Origin: Palleronia aestuarii
Lineage (GTDB): Bacteria; Pseudomonadota; Alphaproteobacteria; Rhodobacterales; Rhodobacteraceae
DNA: 34,658 nucleotides
Direction of reading: 5' to 3'
Assembly: GCF_003253995.1 (NCBI RefSeq)
Contig: NZ_QKZL01000013.1
Coordinates: 1 to 34,658, forward strand
Of the stretch, positions 22,795-31,975 are shown one piece after another. A program made the position numbers and the translations under genes. The number at the start of each line of letters is the position of its first letter. Position 1 is the stretch's first letter. The notes beneath the pieces were generated by a model. It was not told the origin of the DNA. It worked only from the letters and a program-made list of their open reading frames with translations, and made no database searches.

Positions 22795-24097
22795 GGACGT
22801 TCTCCGGGCTGAGACGGTCGAGCGGAAGGGTGAGCGTCACAGCGGCGCCCCCCGCGTCGAGATTGCGCGCCGAGACGCGACCGCCGAGCTGGCGGACCAC
22901 GTTCACGACGAGATAGAGGCCTAGTCCGCTGCCCGGCCGTCCCTTGGTCGAGGAATAGGGGCGGCCGAAATTCTCGAGCACCTCGTCGCTGAAGCCCGGT
23001 CCGGAATCCTCTATGGTCAGTAGCAGATTATCCTCGTGCCGTGTCGCCGTCACGCGGATCGTGTCGGGAACCGCCTCGAAGGCATTGTCGAAGAGGCTGG
23101 CGATGACCTGCCGCAGCGCCGGGTCGGCAAGGATTTCCCGATCGGGTTCGAAGGTGTTTCGAAAGGCGATCCGGCCGGTCGGGCGGGTGGCCTGCCATTC
23201 GGCGACGGTCTCGCGCAGGAAGGCGCCGACACTCGTGCGGCTCACCGTCTCGCCGCGCGCCTCGCCCGACGACATCAGGATACCCGTGACGATGGCCTTG
23301 CAGCGGTCGAGCTGGTTCTGCATCTCCTCGATATCGGCGGTGAGTTCCTCATCCTCCCGGATCTGGGGCGTACGCTGCCAGTCGGCGACGAGCACGGAGA
23401 GCACGGAGAGCGGCGTGCCGAGTTCGTGCGCGGCCCCCGAGGCGAGCAGACCCAGACGGACGATATGCTCTTCCTCGACGGCTTGGCGTTTGAGATCGCC
23501 GAGCCGCCGGTCGCGCTGCCGCAGGTTCCGCCCGATCTGGCCGATGAAGTAGACGAGAAGCGCCGAGGCGAGGAGGAAGCAGATCAGGCTGCCCAGGACA
23601 TGGAGCGGCGGGACGTTCCCGCTCGGCGTCAGCATCAGGTCGCGCGAGAGCGGATCGTACATCAACGCCGCGAAGAACAGGCCCGTCAGGCTCAAGAGCG
23701 CCCAGGCCGCGCGCGGTGTGAGGAGCACCGCCCCGAGGATGATCTGCAGCAGGTAAAGCATCACGAACGGGTTCGACGCGCCGCCGCTGAAATGGAGTTG
23801 CGCCGTCAGCCCCGCGACATCGAGCAGGATCTGCCCGAAAATCTCTCCGTTGGAGACGTGCGGCCGGCGTCGGTGAACCAGCAGCGTGGCAATATTCGCG
23901 GCCAAGAGCAGCAGGACGACCAGCGCCATCGGCCCCAGCGGCAGCGCGATCCCGAGACCGAAATGGACCACGAGGATCGTCGCGATCTGTCCCGCCGCCG
24001 CGATCCACCGCAGTTGCGTCAGGAGAAAGAGGTTCTGACGGTTCGCCGCCTCCTCGGCCGGGACGAGCATCGCCGGTCCGCGCGCCTCAATCGGCAT
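22784..24097 (-). CDS. regB: RegB/PrrB/ActS-type redox sensor histidine kinase
   Basis: A 437-residue membrane kinase. Six helices occupy residues about 25-190 and include the quinone-binding heptapeptide GGASNPF (105-111). The H-box is SGAAHELGTPLSVLSVL with His224 as phosphorylation site. Cys266 in QLDRCKAIVTG matches the redox-active cysteine of RegB. The N, G1 and G2 boxes follow (LFDNAFEAV, DSGPGFSDEV, GRPGSGLGLYLV). RegB senses the ubiquinone pool and redox state and phosphorylates RegA. It overlaps surf1 by 11 bp upstream and regA by 11 bp downstream, so all three are likely coupled. In Rhodobacter regB is commonly divergent from regA; here it is collinear. Confidence 0.95.
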   Translation of the reverse strand: MPIEARGPAMLVPAEEAANRQNLFLLTQLRWIAAAGQIATILVVHFGLGIALPLGPMALVVLLLLAANIATLLVHRRRPHVSNGEIFGQILLDVAGLTAQLHFSGGASNPFVMLYLLQIILGAVLLTPRAAWALLSLTGLFFAALMYDPLSRDLMLTPSGNVPPLHVLGSLICFLLASALLVYFIGQIGRNLRQRDRRLGDLKRQAVEEEHIVRLGLLASGAAHELGTPLSVLSVLVADWQRTPQIREDEELTADIEEMQNQLDRCKAIVTGILMSSGEARGETVSRTSVGAFLRETVAEWQATRPTGRIAFRNTFEPDREILADPALRQVIASLFDNAFEAVPDTIRVTATRHEDNLLLTIEDSGPGFSDEVLENFGRPYSSTKGRPGSGLGLYLVVNVVRQLGGRVSARNLDAGGAAVTLTLPLDRLSPENVHGA

Positions 24098-24815
24098 GTC
24101 GGGGCTCCCGAGCGCCCGGCCGGGCAGGCCGCAGCACGAGGATCGTCGCGCCTAGGGACATGGCGGCGAGGGTGAACCAGGTCAGGGCATAGACGAGATG
24201 CGTGTTGCGGAAGCGCACGACCGTCAGGCCGCCCACCGGCGGCGTTCCGCCATTCGCGTCCGCCTCCGCGTCGACGAAGTATGGTGCGACGGTGTCGAGC
24301 CCCATGCTGCGCGCGATCTCGGCGACGTCGCGCGAATACCAGCGGCCCGCGTCGGGATCGTTCGCGCGGAGAAAGCCGCCTTCGGGTTCCGTCATCCGTA
24401 GGAGGCCCACGATGCGCTGCTCTCCCTCGGCCGGCGTGATCTCGGCCGTTCGCGACGGGATGTAGCCGCGATTGACGAGGATCGTCATCCCCCCCTGTGT
24501 CACGAACGGGGATACGACCCAATAGCCGCCGCCCCGCTCGGTCACCGCCTGAACGAGGGCGACGGGGTCGAGGAACTGGCCCTCGGCCGCGACCCGCAGA
24601 TACTCGGCCTTTTCGCGCGAGAGATCCGCCCAATCCTGCGGACCGGGCGGCGTCGTGGGAGATGCCGCGATGCGGCTCTCCACCCGATCGATGAGGTCGA
24701 TCTTCCAGGCCCGGCGTTCGATCTGCCACCAGCCGAGCCCGACGAACCCGATCGTGAGCGCAAGGGTCAGCGACGCGAGGAGCAGGGTCCGGATCGGCCG
24801 CGGCCTCCGCGTCAC
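24087..24815 (-). CDS. SURF1-family oxidase assembly protein
   Basis: A 242-residue protein with two terminal membrane helices flanking a periplasmic domain. The first helix ends in the family signature GWWQIERRAWK (about residues 28-38), and the last contains NTHLVYALTWFTLAAMSL. VNRGYIPSR and VGLLRMTEPEG also match SURF1. SURF1 helps insert heme a/o into subunit I of heme-copper oxidases. Start GTG 24813-24815 overlaps the cyoD stop (GTGA); an upstream ATG would place 40 residues inside cyoD. Its position right after cyoABCD suggests it serves this quinol oxidase. SURF1 is better known with aa3 oxidases, although bacterial paralogues for quinol oxidases exist. Confidence 0.9.
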   Translation of the reverse strand: MTRRPRPIRTLLLASLTLALTIGFVGLGWWQIERRAWKIDLIDRVESRIAASPTTPPGPQDWADLSREKAEYLRVAAEGQFLDPVALVQAVTERGGGYWVVSPFVTQGGMTILVNRGYIPSRTAEITPAEGEQRIVGLLRMTEPEGGFLRANDPDAGRWYSRDVAEIARSMGLDTVAPYFVDAEADANGGTPPVGGLTVVRFRNTHLVYALTWFTLAAMSLGATILVLRPARPGAREPRHAD

Positions 24816-25210
24816 AAGGCGTCCATCTCGTGTGTCGGCATCATGTTGGTGTTCATGTGGTACATGACCCAGAGCGTTCCGCTCACCGCGATCACCAGGA
24901 TGATGAAGGTGAAGATGAGGGCCATGAAGGTCCATCCGCCTTCGGAACGCGGATCCATGTGCAGGAAGAAGATCATGTGGACGACGATCTGCACCACCGC
25001 GAAACCCACCACGATGAAGGCCGTCGCCTGCGCGCTGTCGAGCGGCCGGTCCATCACGAGCCAGAAGGGGATCGCCGTCAAGATCGCCGCAAGCACGAAG
25101 CCCGTCAGATACCCGCGGAGCGAGCCATGCGCACCGCTTCCGTGGTCGTGATGCCCGTCGTGGTCGGGCGCCTCGGTCTCGTCGAGTCCGTCAAGATGCG
25201 CGGGGCTCAT
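24812..25210 (-). CDS. cyoD: Cytochrome bo-type quinol oxidase subunit IV (CyoD)
   Basis: A 132-residue protein, from ATG 25208-25210, which overlaps the cyoC stop (ATGA). A His/Asp-rich N-terminus (HDGHHDHGSGAHGS) precedes three helices: GYLTGFVLAAILTAIPFWLV, TAFIVVGFAVVQIVVHMIFFLHM and FMALIFTFIILVIAVSGTLWVMYHMN. The motif HMIFFLHMD is the signature of CyoD/QoxD. Subunit IV assists assembly and CuB loading of the oxidase. Its His-rich head is longer than in E. coli CyoD (109 residues). Confidence 0.93.
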   Translation of the reverse strand: MSPAHLDGLDETEAPDHDGHHDHGSGAHGSLRGYLTGFVLAAILTAIPFWLVMDRPLDSAQATAFIVVGFAVVQIVVHMIFFLHMDPRSEGGWTFMALIFTFIILVIAVSGTLWVMYHMNTNMMPTHEMDAL

Positions 25211-25833
25211 TGCAGCACTCCCAGGAGGTAGACGAAGGTGAAGACGCCGATCCAGATCACGTCGAGGAAGTGCCAGAACATCGACAGGCACATGAGCCGC
25301 CGTTGATTGGCCTCGACGAGGCCGCGCTTCTGGACCTGCACCATCAGCGTCACGAGCCAGATCGTCCCGAAGAAGACGTGCAGCCCGTGCGTCCCCACCA
25401 GCACGAAGAAGGCCGACAGGAAGCCGCTGCGCTGCGGTCCGGCACCGATATGGATGAGGTGGTGGAACTCGTAGAGCTCCACGCCGAGGAAGCCGAGCCC
25501 GAGCAGGCCGGTGACGGCGAGCCAGATCTGCATCGTCGCCTGGCGCCCGCCCACCATCGCGAGCATCGCGAAGCCGAAGGTGATCGACGAGACGAGGAGG
25601 AGCGACGTGTTGATCGCGATGAGCTCGAGCTCGAAGAGATCGGCGGGGCCCGGCCCGGCCGCGTAGTTGCCTCCGAGGACGCCAAAGGTGGCAAAGAGGA
25701 TCGCGAAGATGAGGCAGTCGCTCATCAGGTAGATCCAGAAGCCCAGCATAGTGGAGCCGCCCTCAGGGTGGTGCGGCTCCTCCTCGTAGTGGAAGACGGT
25801 GTCGTCCGTTGCGACGTCTGCCGTGGTGCTCAT
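25207..25833 (-). CDS. cyoC: Cytochrome bo-type quinol oxidase subunit III (CyoC)
   Basis: A 208-residue protein with five membrane helices, from ATG 25831-25833, overlapping the cyoB stop by 4 bp. [61 protein letters not shown] and the end [20 protein letters not shown] are the usual subunit III motifs. The Glu of LGVELYEF, conserved near the proton-uptake side, is present. The role is structural support of subunit I and stability during turnover. Length fits E. coli CyoC (204). Confidence 0.95.
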   Translation of the reverse strand: MSTTADVATDDTVFHYEEEPHHPEGGSTMLGFWIYLMSDCLIFAILFATFGVLGGNYAAGPGPADLFELELIAINTSLLLVSSITFGFAMLAMVGGRQATMQIWLAVTGLLGLGFLGVELYEFHHLIHIGAGPQRSGFLSAFFVLVGTHGLHVFFGTIWLVTLMVQVQKRGLVEANQRRLMCLSMFWHFLDVIWIGVFTFVYLLGVLQ

Positions 25834-27836
25834 GAGGCTACTCCCGACAGGCGGCGCGTGCGGTCCGTCTCGACCCGGGCGACCTCGTCGGCCGGAATGT
25901 GGTAATCGCGGTGGTAATCGAAGGTGTGGTAGATCGCGTAGCCGATCAGGCCCACGAAGGCCAAGGCCGCCAGCCACCACACGTACCAGATGAGGGCCAT
26001 GGCAAGCACCACGCTCAGCCCCGCCAGCACGACCCCCGCCGAGGTGTTGGACGGCATATGGATGGGCCGGAACCCGTCCTCGGGACGCTCGTAGCCGCGT
26101 GCCTTCATGTCGGCCCAGGCATCGGTCGCATGAACCACCGGCGTGAAGGCGAAATTGTAGTCCGGCGGCGGCGAGGAGGTGGCCCATTCGAGGGTCCGCC
26201 CGTTCCAGGGATCGCCGGTCGTGTCCGCAAGCTCCTCGCGCCGCCAGATCGACACCGCGAACTGGACGAGCATCGCACCGATCCCGCAGGCGATGAGGAC
26301 GGCGCCGAGCGCGGCGATCCCGAACCAGATCTGCAGCGACGGATCGTCGAAGACGCGCATCCGGCGCGTCACGCCCATGAGGCCCAGGATGTAGAGCGGC
26401 ATGAACGCGGCCCAGAATCCCACGACCCAGAACCAGAACGACACCGCGCCCCAGAAATGGTCGAGCTTGAACCCGAAGGCCTTGGGCCACCAGTAGTTGA
26501 TCGCCGCGAAGGAGCCGAAGAGCACGCCGCCGATGATCACGTTGTGGAAGTGCGCCACGAGGAAGAGCGAGTTGTGGAGCAGGAAGTCCGCAGGCGGCAC
26601 GGCGAGGAGCACGCCCGTCATGCCGCCCACGGTGAAGGTCAGCATGAAGGCGATGGTCCACATCATCGGCAGCTCGAACCGGATGCGGCCGTGATACATG
26701 GTGAAGAGCCAGTTGAAGATCTTGGCCCCCGTCGGGATCGAGATGATCATCGTCGTGATGCCGAAGAAGGCGTTCACGCTCGCGCCGTTGCCCATGGTGA
26801 AGAAGTGGTGGAGCCAGACGACATAGGCCAGGACCGTGATCACCACCGTGGCGTAGACCATCGACGTGTAGCCGAAGAGCCGCTTGCCCGAGAAGGTCGA
26901 GGTGACCTCCGAGAAGACGCCGAAAAGCGGCAGGATCAGGATGTAGACCTCCGGATGGCCCCAGATCCAGATCAGGTTCACGTACATCATGGCGTTGCCG
27001 CCCATGTCCGTGGTGAAGAAGTTGGTTCCGACATAGCGGTCGAGCGAGAGGAGCACGAGCACCGCGGTCAGGACCGGGAAGGAGGCCACGATCAGGACGT
27101 TCGTGCAGAGGCTCGTCCAGGTGAAGATCGGCATCTTCATCATGGTCATGCCCGGCGCGCGCATCTTCAGGATCGTGCAGATCAGGTTGATGCCCGAGAG
27201 CGTCGTCCCGACCCCCGCGACCTGCAGCGCCCAGATATAGTAGTCGACGCCGACATATGGCGAGGCGTCGAGCCCCGAAAGCGGCGGGAAGGCGAGCCAG
27301 CCCGTCTGCGCGAACTCCCCGAGAAAGAGCGAGGCCATGACGATCACCGCGCCACCGGCCGTCATCCAGAACGAGAAGTTGTTGAGGAACGGGAACGCCA
27401 CGTCGCGCGTGCCGATCTGCAGCGGGATGACGTAGTTCATCAGGCCCGTGATGATCGGCATCGCCACGAAGAAAATCATGATCACGCCGTGGGCGGTGAA
27501 GACCTGATCGTAATGGTGCGCGTTCAGGTATCCGTCCGACCCGTTGAAGGCCATGACCTGCTGGAGCCGCATCATGATCGCGTCGGCGAAGCCCCTGAGC
27601 AGCATGATGATGCCGAGCACCATGTACATGATGCCGATCTTCTTGTGATCGACGGTCGTGAACCACTCGTTCCAGAGATAGCCCCAGAGCTTGTAGCGGT
27701 AGATCATGTAGACGACGCCGAGACCGCCCAGGACCACGACGAGGAAGGTCATCTGGACGATCGGGTCGTAGGGGATCGCCTGCCACGTGAGGCGCCCGAA
27801 GATCGGGTGCACGGAGATCGGTTCGCTCATTTCCAT
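25830..27836 (-). CDS. cyoB: Cytochrome bo-type ubiquinol oxidase subunit I (CyoB)
   Basis: A 668-residue heme-copper oxidase catalytic subunit with 15 or so helices. [15 protein letters not shown] and [17 protein letters not shown] hold Arg81, Asp85, His108 and Gln111, matching the E. coli quinol-site residues Arg71, Asp75, His98 and Gln101, and the first heme ligand in [18 protein letters not shown] gives the CuB His and cross-linked Tyr. [10 protein letters not shown] gives the next two CuB histidines, and HFHNVIIGG the last heme ligands. It reduces O2 to water with quinol electrons and pumps protons. ATG 27836 lies 4 bp after cyoA; ATG 27830 is an alternative start. Confidence 0.96.
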   Translation of the reverse strand: MEMSEPISVHPIFGRLTWQAIPYDPIVQMTFLVVVLGGLGVVYMIYRYKLWGYLWNEWFTTVDHKKIGIMYMVLGIIMLLRGFADAIMMRLQQVMAFNGSDGYLNAHHYDQVFTAHGVIMIFFVAMPIITGLMNYVIPLQIGTRDVAFPFLNNFSFWMTAGGAVIVMASLFLGEFAQTGWLAFPPLSGLDASPYVGVDYYIWALQVAGVGTTLSGINLICTILKMRAPGMTMMKMPIFTWTSLCTNVLIVASFPVLTAVLVLLSLDRYVGTNFFTTDMGGNAMMYVNLIWIWGHPEVYILILPLFGVFSEVTSTFSGKRLFGYTSMVYATVVITVLAYVVWLHHFFTMGNGASVNAFFGITTMIISIPTGAKIFNWLFTMYHGRIRFELPMMWTIAFMLTFTVGGMTGVLLAVPPADFLLHNSLFLVAHFHNVIIGGVLFGSFAAINYWWPKAFGFKLDHFWGAVSFWFWVVGFWAAFMPLYILGLMGVTRRMRVFDDPSLQIWFGIAALGAVLIACGIGAMLVQFAVSIWRREELADTTGDPWNGRTLEWATSSPPPDYNFAFTPVVHATDAWADMKARGYERPEDGFRPIHMPSNTSAGVVLAGLSVVLAMALIWYVWWLAALAFVGLIGYAIYHTFDYHRDYHIPADEVARVETDRTRRLSGVAS

Positions 27837-27840
27837 GGTA

Positions 27841-29001
27841 TCACAATTCGCTCTCTTGCCCGGAGGCATCGGTCATGGGAAGCGCCACGGGCGTCAGTTG
27901 CCCGCCATGCGGGAGGGCCTTGCCCGACAGGGTGGCGAAACGGTCGCGCACGGGGAGCGCCTCACGCTTCGCGATGGCCTCCATCGCCTCCTCCTCGGTG
28001 CAGATGGCCGCGACGTATTGCGGCGCCGGCCCGAACACCGCCCCGACGCGGCGATCGGAGGTCTCGGGCAGCGTCGCCACGAGACCCTCGAGGCCCAGCC
28101 CCCCCTCGGCGTCGATGGCCATCATCTCGCTCATGCACATCCGCCCGGGCTCGACGCACATGTTGACGACGAGGTCGAAGAGGTTCTCCTCGACGCCGCC
28201 GTATCCGGAGACGGGATTTGCGACGCTCGGCTCGGCGAGTTCGAGATAGGTGTCGCGGTCGAGGCGCTCGCCGCCGTCGCGCAGGCCCGCGATCCACTCC
28301 TCGAACCCGGCATCGTCGGTGCCGATCACGTCGAAGCGCATCTGCGAGAAGCCCGCCCCGCTGTAATGGGCGGAACGCCCCTCGAAGGTGCCCTCGGCGT
28401 TCAGAACGCCGTGCAGCGTCGTCTCCATCCCCGCCATCGTGTAGATCATGCCGGCCATCGTCGGGACCGAGAACGTGTTCATCACCTTCTCCGAGGTGAG
28501 CGAGAAGGTCACCGGCCGGTCGACGGGCAGGGCGAGCTCGTTCACCACCGCGACGTCGTATTGCGGCAGAATGAAGAGCCATTTCCAGTCGAGCGAGACG
28601 GCCTGAACCTCCAGGGGCTCCACGTCGTCGGAGATCGGCGTGTCCGAATCGACCCGGCCAAGCGGGCGGTATGGGTCGAGATGGTGCGTGCCCACATAGG
28701 TCACCGCGCCCAGGACGATGATGATCAGAAGCGGAACCGCCCAGACGACGAGCTCGATCTGCGTCGAGTGATCCCAGTCGGGCTCGTAGCGCGCCTCGCG
28801 ATTGCTTGCGCGATAGCGGAACGCGAAGAGCACGGTCAGCGCCATCACCGGCACGATGACGAGCAGCATCAGGAGCGTCGCGAAGATCAGGATGTTGCTC
28901 TGCTGTTGAGCGACGTCGCCCGACGGACTGAGCAGCACCAGATCGCATCCCGCAAGCGGAAGGACGGCGAGGGCGACGAGGATCGGGCGTCGAAGGGACA
29001 T
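27841..29001 (-). CDS. cyoA: Cytochrome bo-type quinol oxidase subunit II (CyoA), lipoprotein
   Basis: A 386-residue protein with a lipoprotein signal (LPLAGC, Cys19), two membrane helices (about 35-62 and 85-107) and a periplasmic cupredoxin domain. [37 protein letters not shown] and [33 protein letters not shown] are typical of CyoA. The Cys and His ligands of a CuA centre are absent, which marks quinol rather than cytochrome c as electron donor. The frame is open far upstream, but ATG 28999-29001 with GGAAGAC before it gives the lipobox at the right place. It is the first gene of cyoABCD-surf1-regBA. The C-terminal extension (about 310-386) is longer than in E. coli CyoA (315 residues). 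Confidence 0.94.
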   Translation of the reverse strand: MSLRRPILVALAVLPLAGCDLVLLSPSGDVAQQQSNILIFATLLMLLVIVPVMALTVLFAFRYRASNREARYEPDWDHSTQIELVVWAVPLLIIIVLGAVTYVGTHHLDPYRPLGRVDSDTPISDDVEPLEVQAVSLDWKWLFILPQYDVAVVNELALPVDRPVTFSLTSEKVMNTFSVPTMAGMIYTMAGMETTLHGVLNAEGTFEGRSAHYSGAGFSQMRFDVIGTDDAGFEEWIAGLRDGGERLDRDTYLELAEPSVANPVSGYGGVEENLFDLVVNMCVEPGRMCMSEMMAIDAEGGLGLEGLVATLPETSDRRVGAVFGPAPQYVAAICTEEEAMEAIAKREALPVRDRFATLSGKALPHGGQLTPVALPMTDASGQESEL

Positions 29002-29061
29002 GTCTTCCACGGCTTTCTCTAGGATCGAAGCAGGAGGTACCAACGGCCCAAGAGGGTTGCG

Positions 29062-29080
29062 ATTGGACAATCTGTCCAAT
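29062..29080. promoter_or_regulatory. Perfect 19-bp palindrome between cyoA and the MFS gene
   Basis: ATTGGACAATCTGTCCAAT has two perfect 8-bp arms around a 3-bp centre. It lies 60 bp upstream of cyoA and 83 bp upstream of the divergent transporter, so a protein bound here could control either or both. It does not match FNR (TTGATnnnnATCAA) or PpsR (TGTn12ACA) consensus sites. I do not recognise the regulator. No canonical -35/-10 pair is clear on either strand. Confidence 0.7.
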
Positions 29081-29163
29081 GCACCGCAATCTCGTTCGGC
29101 GGCATAGGAGCGCCATGGCCGGGCGATGCCGCGCGGCCGAGACCCGACAGACGAGGCGACATA

Positions 29164-30495
29164 GTGGCGGATTCCCCCGAAAGCGCGCTCGAGACCGAAG
29201 CGCGCCGCATCAATGCCGAAGGCGACCACGAGGTGAACCCGGCCGACGTGGCCGTCGGCGTCGTGATCGGACGCACGTCGGAATTTTTCGACTTCTTCGT
29301 CTTCGCCGTCGCCTCCGTGATCGTGTTCCCGGCAAGGGTCTTTCCCTATGTCGACGCGGCGACCGGAACGATCTTCTGCTTCGCCATCTTCGCGCTCGCC
29401 TTCGTCGCGCGCCCGATGGGAACCGTGATCTTCAACCATATCGACCGTCGCCACGGAAAGAGCGCGCGCCTGACCTCGGCGCTCTTCATGCTCGGCACCG
29501 CGACCGTGGCGCTCGGCTTTCTGCCCGCCTACGAGACGATCGGACATTGGTCGCTCGTCATCCTCGTCGCGCTCCGCCTCGTGCAGGGTCTTGCGATCGG
29601 CGGCTCCTGGGACGGTCTCGCCTCGCTTCTCGCCCTCGACGCGCCGGAGAACCGGCGGAGCTACTATACGATGATACCGCAGATCGGCGCGGCCGTGGGC
29701 TTTCTCGTCGCCACCGGGCTCTTCGCCTATTTCCTCGCGGTCCTGTCGCCCGAGGATTTCTACGACTGGGGCTGGCGCTATCCGTTCTTCGTGGCCTTCG
29801 CGATCAACGTCGTGGCGCTCTTCGCCCGGCTCAGGATCGTCGCAACGCCCGAATACACCAAGCTCTTCCGGGCCCGTGAATTGCAGCCCGAACCGATCAT
29901 CGGCACCCTGCGCAAGGAAGCGCCCACGATCGCGCTCGGCGCGTTCGTCCCGCTCGCGACCTTCGCGCTCTTCCACATGATGACGGTGTTCCCGCTTTCG
30001 TGGATCTTCCTCTACACCGACGAGGAGCCGTGGCGGTTCCTGACCATCTCCTCCATCGCCTCCGCGTTCTTCCTCGCCGGCATCGTGGCGTCGGGTTGGC
30101 TCGCCGGCAAGTACGGCCGCTGGCGGCTCCTGCGGGATTGCGCGATGGCGACGGCAGCGTTCAGCGGGTTCGCACCGCAATTCCTCGACGGCGGCGTCCT
30201 CGGCGAGATCTTCTTCATGTTCAGCGGCTTCGCCCTTCTCGGCGTGTGTTTCGGCCAATCCTCGGGAATGGTCGCTGACCGCTTCTCGAAGCGCTACCGC
30301 TATACCGGATCGGCGATCACCTCGGACCTGGCCTGGCTCTTCGGCGCGGGCTTCGCACCGCTCGCCGCCTTGGCGCTCTCGACCTATTTCGGGCTGATCG
30401 CGGCCGGCGCGTATTTGCTCTCGGGTGCCCTGTGCACGCTGATTGCCCTGAGCATCGTCAAACGTTTCCGGCAGGATCGCGTGACGGTATCCTAA
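29164..30495 (+). CDS. MFS transporter, metabolite:H+ symporter (MHS) type
   Basis: A 443-residue, twelve-helix major facilitator. VVIGRTSEFFDFFVFAVASVIVFP at the start, FVARPMGTVIFNHIDRRHGKSARL as the loop 2-3 motif and LRLVQGLAIGGSWDGLASLLALD are close to the MHS family (ProP, KgtP, ShiA). The more usual GSxWYDF in helix 1 reads GRTSEFFDF here, and the helix-5 motif reads GGSWDG instead of GGExGG, a recognisable subgroup. Substrate unknown; MHS members carry dicarboxylates, shikimate, proline/betaine and similar compounds. Start GTG 29164 follows GAGGCGACATA. It is divergent from cyoA across the 19-bp palindrome. A small CCGC-TTA-GCGG hairpin follows the stop (about 30509). Confidence 0.86.
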   Translation: MADSPESALETEARRINAEGDHEVNPADVAVGVVIGRTSEFFDFFVFAVASVIVFPARVFPYVDAATGTIFCFAIFALAFVARPMGTVIFNHIDRRHGKSARLTSALFMLGTATVALGFLPAYETIGHWSLVILVALRLVQGLAIGGSWDGLASLLALDAPENRRSYYTMIPQIGAAVGFLVATGLFAYFLAVLSPEDFYDWGWRYPFFVAFAINVVALFARLRIVATPEYTKLFRARELQPEPIIGTLRKEAPTIALGAFVPLATFALFHMMTVFPLSWIFLYTDEEPWRFLTISSIASAFFLAGIVASGWLAGKYGRWRLLRDCAMATAAFSGFAPQFLDGGVLGEIFFMFSGFALLGVCFGQSSGMVADRFSKRYRYTGSAITSDLAWLFGAGFAPLAALALSTYFGLIAAGAYLLSGALCTLIALSIVKRFRQDRVTVS

Positions 30496-30918
30496 AACCG
30501 AATCCGCTTAGCGGACCGATCGGATCATACGTCGTCCGAACGCATGACGAGCGCTCCGATTCAGGGGCGGTGGGATTCGATGCCTGCACGAGTAACGTCG
30601 AAGCGTTCGAGATACCGTTTCCGGCTGACAAACAGGCGTCGCGCCCGAATATCGGGCAAACGCCCTTGAGCGAAATCCCTGCGGTATTACCCATCATTCC
30701 CGATCGATCGCGATGCAGGCGAAATTCATCAATCGAACCAACGGCGCGCACGGCATTTGCGCGGATTTGATCCGATAAGTTCGGGCGTGCTTCCACAATA
30801 GTTTGGTATCGTTTATAGAAGTTTTGCAATTTCGGGCAAAAATGACGTTGCTTCGTCGTCTGCTAAATGCCCGTGCAGAAGCTAATCAACCTGTTAGGGT
30901 TCTTTTCTGGGGGTCATT
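30496..30918. other. 423-bp intergenic stretch of lower GC before the glycosyltransferase genes
   Basis: No supported gene. A 123-codon minus-strand frame (30458-30829) overlaps the end of the MFS gene, resembles nothing I know and lacks a convincing ribosome binding site. Base composition is visibly richer in A/T, especially at 30780-30920 (runs such as GTTTATAGAAGTTTTGCAATTT). TATAGA at 30814-30819 is a plausible -10 box, but the -35 position 17 bp upstream (TTCCAC) is poor. The promoter of the downstream genes, and possibly a small RNA or long leader, should lie here. Confidence 0.5.
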
Positions 30919-31971
30919 TTGAGCTTCTCCGTGACGCACTTGTCGAATCGCGAACCCATCAAGTTGATCATCCAGATTCCCTGCCTCAACGAGGCGGAGA
31001 CGCTGCCCTCGGTGCTTTCGACGATTCCGGCCCATATTCCCGGCATCGACACGATCGAGACGCAGATCATCGACGACGGCTCCACCGATGGAACGGCGGA
31101 GATCGCCCGCAACCTCGGCGTGACCCACATCCTGGTCAACAAGACGAATATCGGCCTCGCGCGGAGCTTCCAGAAGGGGATCGAGAACGCCCTGCATCGC
31201 GGGGCCACGATCATCGTCAACACCGACGGCGACAACCAGTATTCCAGCGCCTCGATCCCCGATCTCATCCGACCGATCCTCGAAGGGCGGGCCGATATCG
31301 TCATCGGCGACCGGAAACCGGGCGAGAACGAGGATTTCTCTCTCGTCAAGCGATCCCTGCAGAGGTTCGGGACCCGCGTCGTCCGGCGCCTTGCGGGCGT
31401 CGACGTAACCGATGCCGTGTCCGGCTTCCGCGCCTATTCCAGGGATGCGGCGCTCGACATCAACGTGATGACCGGTTTCAGCTACACGATTGAGACGCTG
31501 ATCCATGCGGGGCAGAAGGGCTATACTGTCGTCTCCGTGCCCGTCGGGATCAACCGCGCGACGCGTCCCTCGCGTCTCTTCAAGTCGATGGGAAGCTTCC
31601 TGCGCAAGCAGCTCGTCACCATCCTGCGCAGCTACGTCATGTATCGGTCCCTGAGCGCGTTTCTCGCCCTGGGCGGCATCATGCTCTTTCTCGGGGCGTT
31701 GCCGATCATCCGGTTCCTCATCCTCTACGCGATGGGATCGGGGGACGGGCACATCCAGTCGCTCGTCCTGGGCGGCGTGTTCCTCCTGGCCGGCTATCTC
31801 ACCGTCGTGATCGCGTTCCTGAGTGACACGATCGCCACCAACCGCCGCCTGACCGAGCACGTCCTCGTGAGGTTGCGGCGCCTCGAGATGAGCGAGGCCC
31901 CCGACGAGAAGGATGAGGTCCAGAGCGATTCCGCCTTCCGGGCCAATACCATCAAGAACGCCGCGAACTGA
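30919..31971 (+). CDS. GT2 polyprenyl-phosphate glycosyltransferase, GtrB/DPM1-like, membrane-anchored
   Basis: A 350-residue family-2 glycosyltransferase. The GT-A domain shows IQIPCLNEAETLP (19-30), IIDDGSTDGT (50-59) with the nucleotide-sugar-binding Asp, NTDGDNQY (101-108, DxD-type metal site) and VSGFRAYSRDAA. Two hydrophobic helices follow (about 244-270 and 281-302) and then a charged tail. This is the layout of GtrB/DPM1-type enzymes that transfer a sugar from a nucleotide to polyprenyl phosphate on the cytoplasmic face. The start is probably TTG at 30919 after GGGGGTCAT; GTG 30931 is in frame but has no ribosome binding site. The next gene begins 4 bp after its stop. Confidence 0.83.
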   Translation: MSFSVTHLSNREPIKLIIQIPCLNEAETLPSVLSTIPAHIPGIDTIETQIIDDGSTDGTAEIARNLGVTHILVNKTNIGLARSFQKGIENALHRGATIIVNTDGDNQYSSASIPDLIRPILEGRADIVIGDRKPGENEDFSLVKRSLQRFGTRVVRRLAGVDVTDAVSGFRAYSRDAALDINVMTGFSYTIETLIHAGQKGYTVVSVPVGINRATRPSRLFKSMGSFLRKQLVTILRSYVMYRSLSAFLALGGIMLFLGALPIIRFLILYAMGSGDGHIQSLVLGGVFLLAGYLTVVIAFLSDTIATNRRLTEHVLVRLRRLEMSEAPDEKDEVQSDSAFRANTIKNAAN

Positions 31972-31975
31972 CCCA

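Noticed and set aside
25899-28166. 755-codon plus-strand open frame
   Set aside because: Antisense to cyoB and cyoA; rich in His, Asp, Glu and Arg as expected of the mirror of hydrophobic membrane-protein codons.
29002-30258. Upstream extension of the cyoA frame across the MFS gene
   Set aside because: The lipoprotein signal sets the cyoA start at 29001; the extension is antisense to the MFS gene and crosses the divergent promoter region.
30458-30829. 123-codon minus-strand frame in the 30.5-30.9 kb gap
   Set aside because: It overlaps the end of the MFS gene, has no clear ribosome binding site and resembles no family I know. It could be real but is not supported.
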